64,000 nt of DNA from Siderastrea siderea (Eukaryota > Cnidaria > Anthozoa > Scleractinia > Rhizangiidae), in contig OZ034969.1 in assembly GCA_964030785.1 (NCBI GenBank), forward strand, positions 69,208,162-69,272,161, read 5' to 3'. Shown here piece by piece: positions 57,901-64,000 of this stretch; position 1 is the first letter of the stretch; the number at the start of each line of letters is the position of its first letter. The translations under genes were made by a program, and so were the position numbers. Below the pieces are notes generated by a model, which saw only the letters and a program-made list of their open reading frames with translations, made no database searches and had not been told where the DNA came from.

Positions 57901-59088
57901 TTAAGTATATTGCTAAAAACCCGCCGTACTTTCAGTAGCCATTGGCTTCAACTATATGTTCCAGAAATTTTGGTGAAGCTAGCAGCTCAGGTTCTGTAAT
58001 TTCGCGTCTGCTTTATTTTGCGTACCAAATGAAATTATTAATTTCAAGTATCAATATCGGAAAGTAAGATATCGAGTAAAATATCAAAGTTGCTACTGCT
58101 TTTATCTGTACTGCCTTAAACGCCTTAAAACAGTAACTAAGGGGAGAATGATGTTTAGAAGCATTTTTTCACCGGATGATTCCCTATTTTTAAGAGACAC
58201 AAGCGCAAAACTTGAAATTGTTGGCGCAACGTTTTCCAGTTGTAATCTGTTGTCATGCTGGCCATCAGTGGGCAAAGCTACGTACTAATAGTTTTACAGC
58301 ACTAGTGGTCTTTAACAAAACTGAACAATTCTGTTAAGGTTTTCATCGACTGAGCAGATAAGACTTTTGGCTTCTACAAATCTTTGCTAAAAATAGCCCT
58401 GTCATAGCTCCCTCAAACCATAGAAATCTCTTTATTATATATTTTGGTCCAATGTTTTCTTTTTTGCCATTTCCTTGTCAAAACATTTTCATTTTTAAAT
58501 AATGAAACTTTAAAATTGATATCCAATTTAACTTCGCTTAAGCTTTCTTAATTATTCTCTGTCTGTTTTGGTCTTTGTATTTTTTAGTCCTATCAATAGT
58601 TATGAGAAGGCTAATAAAAGCTCTTTCAGAGCTATATTAATTATCTTTCATCTTGCTTTCAAGATGTCTCAGGTTCTGAAACAAACTGATTCCCAATATC
58701 GGCTATAGTAAATTTGTTTGTTATTTCCTCTTGATCTTGGCTAAGTACATTTCCTGGGATATATCTTAAGGCTTTTATTTTTGTGAAAACTAATTTTAGG
58801 AAATTGTTTCTTTCTGGCGCCCTCTAAAATGAGTTGTTTCGGAAATTTCCGCTCGCAAATATTTCCAGACATCATGAAGAATCGATTTTGTTTGATCCCA
58901 CTATGTTCAGCTTCGTTTTGTTGATTATCATTATTTAAATCAGCTATAAGTGCTGCATGGTAACCGAGTTATTTTGCAGTATTTTTTGTAAAAATACCGT
59001 CATGGTGCTTAGTCTCCGTAAAGACCAGCAGCCTAAACAGTTTCGCTTTTTTTCGCACTAATCTCTTCCAAATAACGCAAGGTGAACG

Positions 59089-59184
59089 TAGCCTGCGCGC
59101 AGACGTCTCCTATTTCCTTTGCTCCACGGGGAAAAGGCACATCGCGTGAATCAAAGGAAATAGGAGACGCCTGCACGCAGGCTA
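59089..59184. mobile_element. Fold-back MITE, unit D copy
   Basis: TAGCCTGCGCGCAGACGTCTCC arm with a clean complement ending GCAGGCTA and a short centre. Confidence 0.75.
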
Positions 59185-59514
59185 GGTGATCTTGAATAAC
59201 GTAAACTTACAGCTGAACCAATGTATGATTTTTGAGAATGTTTTAAAAGGCCAAATTTGCCCTGTACCGGTAAAGATACTAGACGACGACTGAAACATTT
59301 TTATGTAAGGAGAATGTCGCAATCAGAAAAGGAGCAGTGGGAATGACGTACAATATTACAAAAAAGAACAAAAATAAATATGTATATAAAAATAGTAAAA
59401 ATGAGTATTGCATTTCATCACGTTTGTTCATACCAGGAGGTTCTAAGGGTTTGGCTTTATCTATAGGATATGACTCCCTGGCTTTACGTAATGCGTACTA
59501 CCGTGAAGATTTAA

Positions 59515-59718
59515 CCCTTTAAGCCCCAATAGTGACAAACATCTAATTTCTCCTTACAATATTAGTACTTGAACAAACATGCAGCTCGTGAGAATAAAGG
59601 AAATGATCACCAATGATTAAATGTCTTGATTTTTAATTAAATTCTCCCAACTTGTAACATAAGAAATATAAGGAGAATAGCGGGGAGAATATGGATGTTA
59701 ATATTGGGTCTTTAAGGG
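59515..59718. mobile_element. TTAA-flanked MITE (unit D)
   Basis: Third copy of the CCCTTTAAGCCCCAATA element, at the same site as in C and C', with small deletions. Confidence 0.8.
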
Positions 59719-60095
59719 TTAATTATTTCAAGAGGTGTAAGTAAAATTATCTGTGATAACATGGCCAGGTTTAGAAAAAAATCCTCCGAAAGAGTAGTAG
59801 GTTTAGGTTTAAGGTTGGGATTGTCAAATAAGCCTTGGTATCCGTGGAAACTGTCTTTGAGTGGTCGTTTAGTTTCACCTATGTATTGTCAGTACCATGT
59901 AAATTAGATTTTTAGTGCCCGTTACAAGTAATGTGTAACGTGATTGAACGAGTTTGGAAACGAAAAGCGTATTGAAATTATGAATATATGAAATTCATAT
60001 ATTTGAACTGCGGAATGAAGAAATAAATGTAAAGAAGATCTTCGCAGTTATTAACGCAACTTATGCAGTTGCGAAAAGAAAGCCTGAAAAAATCA

Positions 60096-60166
60096 GGCTT
60101 GCCGGAATTCGAACCCTGACCTCTGTGATACCGGTGCAGTGCTCTAACCAATTGAGCTATCAAGCC
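60096..60166 (-). tRNA. tRNA-like head of first repeat
   Basis: 71 bases; acceptor GGCTTG pairs with CAAGCC, D arm GCTC/GAGC, A box and B box (GGTTCGAATT) good. Loop CCGGTAT puts GGT in the anticodon position, but base 33 is C instead of U and the inner anticodon stem is mispaired, so decoding function is doubtful. Confidence 0.5.
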
Positions 60167-60342
60167 AACTGGGAGCTGGTCATTAAATTGGTTCGTAATA
60201 TACCCGGGAAAGATGAAGATGAAATTATGAATATATGAAATTCATATATTTGAACTGCGGAATGAAGAAATAAATGTAAAGAAGATCTTCGCAGTTATTA
60301 ACGCAACTTATGCAGTTGCGAAAAGAAAGCCTGAAAAAATCA

Positions 60343-60413
60343 GGCTTGCCGGAATTCGAACCCTGACCTCTGTGATACCGGTGCAGTGCTCTAACCAATT
60401 GAGCTATCAAGCC
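60343..60413 (-). tRNA. tRNA-like head of second repeat
   Basis: Exact repeat of the first, 247 bp on. Confidence 0.5.
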
Positions 60414-60467
60414 AACTGGGAGCTGGTCATTAAATTGGTTCGTAATATACCCGGGAAAGATGAAGAT

Positions 60468-60790
60468 GAAATTATGAATATATGAAATTCATATATTTGA
60501 ACTGCGGAGTGAAGAAATAAATGTAAAGAAGGTCCTCGCAGTTATTAACGCAACTTATGCAGTTGCGAAAAGAAAGCCTGAAAAAATCAGGCAGAGGTCA
60601 GGGTTATTAACGCAATTGAGCTATCATTTATTACCTCCGGTATCGCAGAGGTCAGGGTTCGAATCCGGGCAAGCCTGATTTTTTCAGGCTTTCTTTTCGC
60701 AACTGCATAAGTTGCGTTAATAACTGTGAGGATCTTCTTTACATTTATTTCTTCATTCCGCAGTTCAAATATGTGAATTTCATATATTCA
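60468..60790. repeat. Truncated and rearranged third and fourth repeats
   Basis: The minus-oriented third unit stops at AATCAGGCAGAGGTCAGGG (about 60585-60605). After jumbled tRNA pieces the sequence turns into the opposite orientation (60640 on), so the array forms an inverted arrangement. Confidence 0.65.
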
Positions 60791-60851
60791 TAATTTCATC
60801 TTTATCTTTCCCGGGTATACTACGAACCAATTTAATGACCAGCTCCCAGTT

Positions 60852-60922
60852 GGCTTGTTAGCTCAATTGGTTAGAGCGCTGCACCGGTATCGCAGAGGTC
60901 AGGGTTCGAATCCCGGCAAGCC
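60852..60922 (+). tRNA. tRNA-like head of inverted repeat
   Basis: Best-preserved head: acceptor GGCTTGT/GCAAGCC all seven pairs (one T-G), four outer pairs of the anticodon stem intact (CTGC/GCAG), loop CCGGTAT, T arm around TTCGAAT. A TTTTATCAGG run follows. Confidence 0.55.
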
Positions 60923-61594
60923 TGATTTTATCAGGCTTTCTTTTCGCAACTGCATAGTTGCGTTAATAACTGCGAGGATCTTCTTTACTTAAGTATGACA
61001 ATGTTCGGTGGTTTTCAAAGTTAAGAAAGAAACCAAAGAAGAAATTAAGACTTTTGGTTAGTTCATGTGAACACTAATAAAGGTTGTACGTGTTCAAAAT
61101 GAAGGAAGTTGAATAACAAAATAAATGTGTGAATCACGAAATAAAGGGGTTAAACATCATTTCAGGTTAACAAAAAAGTTCTTAAAAATTTAAAGCTAAT
61201 TAACATTTTCCATAATCAAGTTCACCATCACAGTGTGATGATCGAAAACGTTTCTGTTTTCAGTAATTTAAAATCTTGGAGGACATTTTTGCCTTGCTTA
61301 TTAACCATTTTGTTCCGCGAATGACTCTATTAATTAAGTCCAAGATTTGCTACTCTATTGAGAATGTTGATGATGATCCCGTTTAATAAATAAAATTCTA
61401 CTGCAGACAGCTTTTGTGTATCACCCGCGTCAACGAGGATTATGTATGCCAACTGTTTTCAGAATTAAATGGAAAGAAAATGTCAGAGGGTATCCCTAAT
61501 ATACTAATAAAGATCGCTAGTGATGAGATCCAGGCAATATTTCAGTTTACCCTACAAAAGCATGTTAAGGCTTGATCAGGCTGGTAATTTGACA

Positions 61595-61597
<3 letters not shown>

Positions 61598-61636
<39 letters not shown>
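61598..61636. repeat. AT dinucleotide tract, left of palindrome
   Basis: Pure AT repeats at the breakpoint of unit D. Confidence 0.9.
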
Positions 61637-61639
<3 letters not shown>

Positions 61640-61659
61640 AATAAAGAAAGAAATTGTTA

Positions 61660-61704
61660 CTAGTTACTCGAGTTTCACGCTCAAGGCGATCATCAGACTG
61701 AGTC
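61660..61704 (-). ncRNA. Hammerhead-like motif, left arm
   Basis: Mirror copy of 62641-62685; CTGATGA at 61696-61690 on the minus strand. Confidence 0.5.
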
Positions 61705-61737
61705 AGTCTACGAAAAGATGTCAGTTATAGATGTTCA

Positions 61738-62172
61738 AATTCAGGAACGGTTGGAGCGACGCTTCTTCTGATTGGTTGCCACGAAGAACTTGTTTTCGTG
61801 GCGGCATTTCGTTACCAGCTCGGATTTCTTGTTCAAAAGGGAGAAATTTTGAGAGGTCAAGATGCAAAGTTTCTCAGATAAGCACAGGTTACAGCGAGAA
61901 GGATTGCCTTTGTATGCCCTTGCTCTTTTAATGATGCGCCAGTTGATTTTGTAGTCTATGTTTCCGTCCTTTAAGTTCCAGATGTATTTTGAAAGTACAG
62001 TGTCATGTGAGTGTTTTCGGTCTTTGAAAGAAAGTTTGTGATTGTTGTATCGTGTTTTGAACTCATTTTCTGTCATGCCAATGTAGGTCCTTGAGTTACC
62101 GGAAGTTGTTGTGACAGTAGCTTCGTAGATAATGTTTTTAGTGAGGCACGTGCCGTCAAGAGGGCAAAGGTT
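61738..62172 (-). pseudogene. Penelope GIY-YIG endonuclease fragment, left arm
   Basis: Mirror copy of the right arm frame; an open frame of about 143 codons without its own N-terminus. Part of a dead, RT-less copy. Confidence 0.75.
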
Positions 62173-62607
62173 TTTGTTTGCCCTCTTGACGGCACGTGCC
62201 TCACTAAAAACATTATCTACGAAGCTACTGTCACAACAACTTCCGGTAACTCAAGGACCTACATTGGCATGACAGAAAATGAGTTCAAAACACGATACAA
62301 CAATCACAAACTTTCTTTCAAAGACCGAAAACACTCACATGACACTGTACTTTCAAAATACATCTGGAACTTAAAGGACGGAAACATAGACTACAAAATC
62401 AACTGGCGCATCATTAAAAGAGCAAGGGCATACAAAGGCAATCCTTCTCGCTGTAACCTGTGCTTATCTGAGAAACTTTGCATCTTGACCTCTCAAAATT
62501 TCTCCCTTTTGAACAAGAAATCCGAGCTGGTAACGAAATGCCGCCACGAAAACAAGTTCTTCGTGGCAACCAATCAGAAGAAGCGTCGCTCCAACCGTTC
62601 CTGAATT
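62173..62607 (+). pseudogene. Penelope GIY-YIG endonuclease fragment, right arm
   Basis: The frame enters from the palindrome centre: CPLDGTCLTKNIIYEATVTT, then SRTYIGMTENEFKTRYNNHK, the GIY-YIG pair (IYEA and TYIG) with the following Arg. A C-terminal C-x2-C (SRCNLCLSEK) and HENKF follow. It lacks the reverse transcriptase entirely. It belongs to a different Penelope lineage from the fragments in B and B'. Confidence 0.8.
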
Positions 62608-62640
62608 TGAACATCTATAACTGACATCTTTTCGTAGACT

Positions 62641-62685
62641 GACTCAGTCTGATGATCGCCTTGAGCGTGAAACTCGAGTAACTAG
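62641..62685 (+). ncRNA. Hammerhead-like motif, right arm
   Basis: CTGATGA (62649-62655), a CGC/GCG stem with a CTTGA loop, GAAA (62669-62672), C-TCGA-G as a minimal helix III, then TA as the cleavage dinucleotide and ACTAG able to pair partly with CAGT before the core. Penelope elements are known for such minimal hammerheads. A U-U apposition at the base of helix II weakens it. Confidence 0.5.
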
Positions 62686-62778
62686 TAACAATTTCTTTCT
62701 TTATTTGTATTTTGCTCTGCATATTTCTGCATTGAGCACTCCTAGGATAAGTGAAGCAATTTTATTTCTTGTTTATTC

Positions 62779-62782
<4 letters not shown>

Positions 62783-62832
<50 letters not shown>
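62783..62832. repeat. AT dinucleotide tract, right of palindrome
   Basis: About 24 AT repeats ending in TTTATTTATT. Confidence 0.95.
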
Positions 62833-62836
<4 letters not shown>

Positions 62837-64000
62837 TTATTAAAAACTGGACTAGGTATATTGGATTTCTAGCATTTTGATTGGCTGAACGGAGCTAGGC
62901 TATCAGCTCATATACCTGCTGCGACAAATATGGTCAATGAACACTCAACAACAAAGTGAGCTGAAAGTTTTTTCCTCGCGAGCAACCCGACGAGAAAAAT
63001 GGACGAGAAAAATCACTTGGCAGCGAATTTAAATTAAGCAGAAATTCCAACATCGTCACCAACAAGCATCACCAACAGCGTCGTCTAACACAAGTCAAAA
63101 TTGTTTGAAGAAACTGTGCAGAAACAGAAATTTAAGCATTAAGCGTCGTGTTTACAATTAATTTCTTTCATCGATCGTCACGTCGATCATTGAAATTGAA
63201 CACGGTAGGTTTTATCAGGAAAGCTTTCGACTTCAAAATATCAAGACAAGACATAAAATAAAACACAGTGAAATGGGGCAGGAGCATTAATAAAAACTAT
63301 CACACATTCATGGCGAGTCGGTGCGAAAATCATGAAGCAGTCTAAACAAGTACTAAAAAAATACAGCGGCAAACTACCAAGAAGGAAGGAAGGGCGAGAT
63401 TTTCTTCGCCTTTAACACGCAAAATTGACACTGGTTTACCTGCACTCGTTGTAGCTCTGTGTTCCAACAGGTCCAAATGATCAGATAGAAATCGGATGCC
63501 ATGTAAACGGAGTTGAATCGCTTTTCCAGTTGTTTGAATGTTGTTTTAAGCTTACCATTCCGTCCGCAACCTCTAAACCGAGAACAACTGCATTTTGCAC
63601 TTTGCATTTAACAAACTATGATGGTGACTTCTAATGTTCCTCACTACAGTAATCTTGCTTCTGAGCTGCATGGAAATTACCTCTTCAAGTTCAAATTTGT
63701 TCTGTCTTCAGTTCGATGAAAGACGCACATGATGGCTCCGTTGTGCGAACAGATTACAAACTTGTTCAGTTTCAACTCCAGCAGCTAATATGGGGAAATT
63801 GTACAGCTTCAATCCGCTTTGAACGATGATAACAACAATGTTTCAGGAAAAATTAAACATGTACCATATTTCAAAGCCAATAATTAGAAGATTTCTTTCC
63901 AAAACTTGTGCTACTTTGTTCACTTTCGAGCAGTTTTCATTGATTCATTCAGCTTTGCAATGAAACGCTGCAACACTTCGCAAGGTTTTGGCGCCTTTTT
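62833..64000. other. Unassigned region beyond the array
   Basis: No match to any unit. Typical intergenic or intronic composition. A 77-codon minus frame (63374-63607) is the only open frame of note, and I do not recognise it or see splice or promoter context for it. Confidence 0.4.

Larger units (their letters stand above)
59974..60467 (-). repeat. Two 247-bp tandem tRNA-derived repeats
   Basis: Identical or nearly identical units. Each, read on the minus strand, has a tRNA-like head and TGATTTTTTCAGGC. A GCAACTGCATAAGTTGCG hairpin follows, then a tail ending in TATATTCATAATTTC. This is the build of a tRNA-derived SINE, but tandem rather than dispersed. A third, truncated unit starts at 60468. 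Confidence 0.75.
57139..61597. repeat. Truncated tandem repeat unit D
   Basis: Similar to C and carries the same TTAA MITE. It has an added 366-bp MITE, and a tRNA-repeat array that replaced about 900 bp. It breaks off where the short peptide gene would end (TTTGACAT at 61589-61597). The gene and the right half of the unit are therefore missing. No genes found in 57905-59088 or 60989-61597. Confidence 0.85.
61637..62708. mobile_element. Palindrome of two head-to-head Penelope-like fragments
   Basis: Mirror axis at 62172.5 with an 8-base spacer (62169-62176). The arms match over about 530 bp, and the encoded proteins are identical. Each arm is a 5'-truncated Penelope-like 3' part: GIY-YIG endonuclease frame, then a hammerhead-like motif and the end CAATTTCTTTCTTTATTTGTA. 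AT tracts flank both sides. Confidence 0.88.

Noticed and set aside
63374..63607. 77-codon minus frame near the right end
   Set aside because: No recognised domain, no conserved copy in the window, no splice or promoter evidence.

Overview
The window looks like animal nuclear DNA, most likely from an anthozoan cnidarian of the stony coral or anemone type. This is inferred from spliced genes with weak AT-rich flanks, Penelope-like GIY-YIG retroelements, a PIF/Harbinger transposase, many hairpin and TTAA-flanked MITEs, and tRNA-derived repeats. There are no bacterial operons. No ordinary housekeeping gene was recognised. Almost everything is a tandem array of a 7-14 kb unit, plus mobile elements that landed in it.

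Layout. 1-1474: an intact Harbinger transposase gene (minus strand). 1475-61597: seven repeat units, each opening with the same sequence: A (1475-8606), B (8607-20276), C (20277-28382), A' (28383-35556), B' (35557-49742), C' (49743-57138) and truncated D (57139-61597). A matches A', B matches B' and C matches C' much better than A, B and C match each other. The last large event was therefore a tandem duplication of an A-B-C block of about 27 kb. 61598-62782: a near-perfect palindrome of two 5'-truncated Penelope-like elements. 62783-64000: an AT tract and sequence I could not assign.

Host genes. Units A and C, and their copies, carry a short single-exon gene (minus strand, 88 aa) with a signal peptide, an acidic segment and a basic tail. 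It is intact in C, A' and C' and broken in A. Units B and B' lack this gene. They carry instead a two-exon paralogue with a related signal peptide and 5' leader, a long acidic propeptide (about -42), and a second exon encoding about 15 Arg-Pro-Arg-Phe-Pro units (about +38). This charge-balanced, secreted, Arg/Pro/Phe-rich precursor resembles proline-rich antimicrobial peptide precursors in layout. I know of no described cnidarian family with this repeat. B' is intact; B has an in-frame stop after five units.

Mobile DNA. Unit B' is interrupted at 39911-44614 by a 4.7 kb element. It has 1.6 kb inverted arms, each with two convergent genes and a tRNA-like gene, and a single-copy core whose two genes each hold one in-frame stop. 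Its flanking TTTATT duplication can be checked against the empty site in unit B. Other elements are Penelope-like fragments with possible hammerhead ribozymes, non-LTR RT fragments, TTAA-flanked MITEs, fold-back elements and a tRNA-derived repeat array in unit D.
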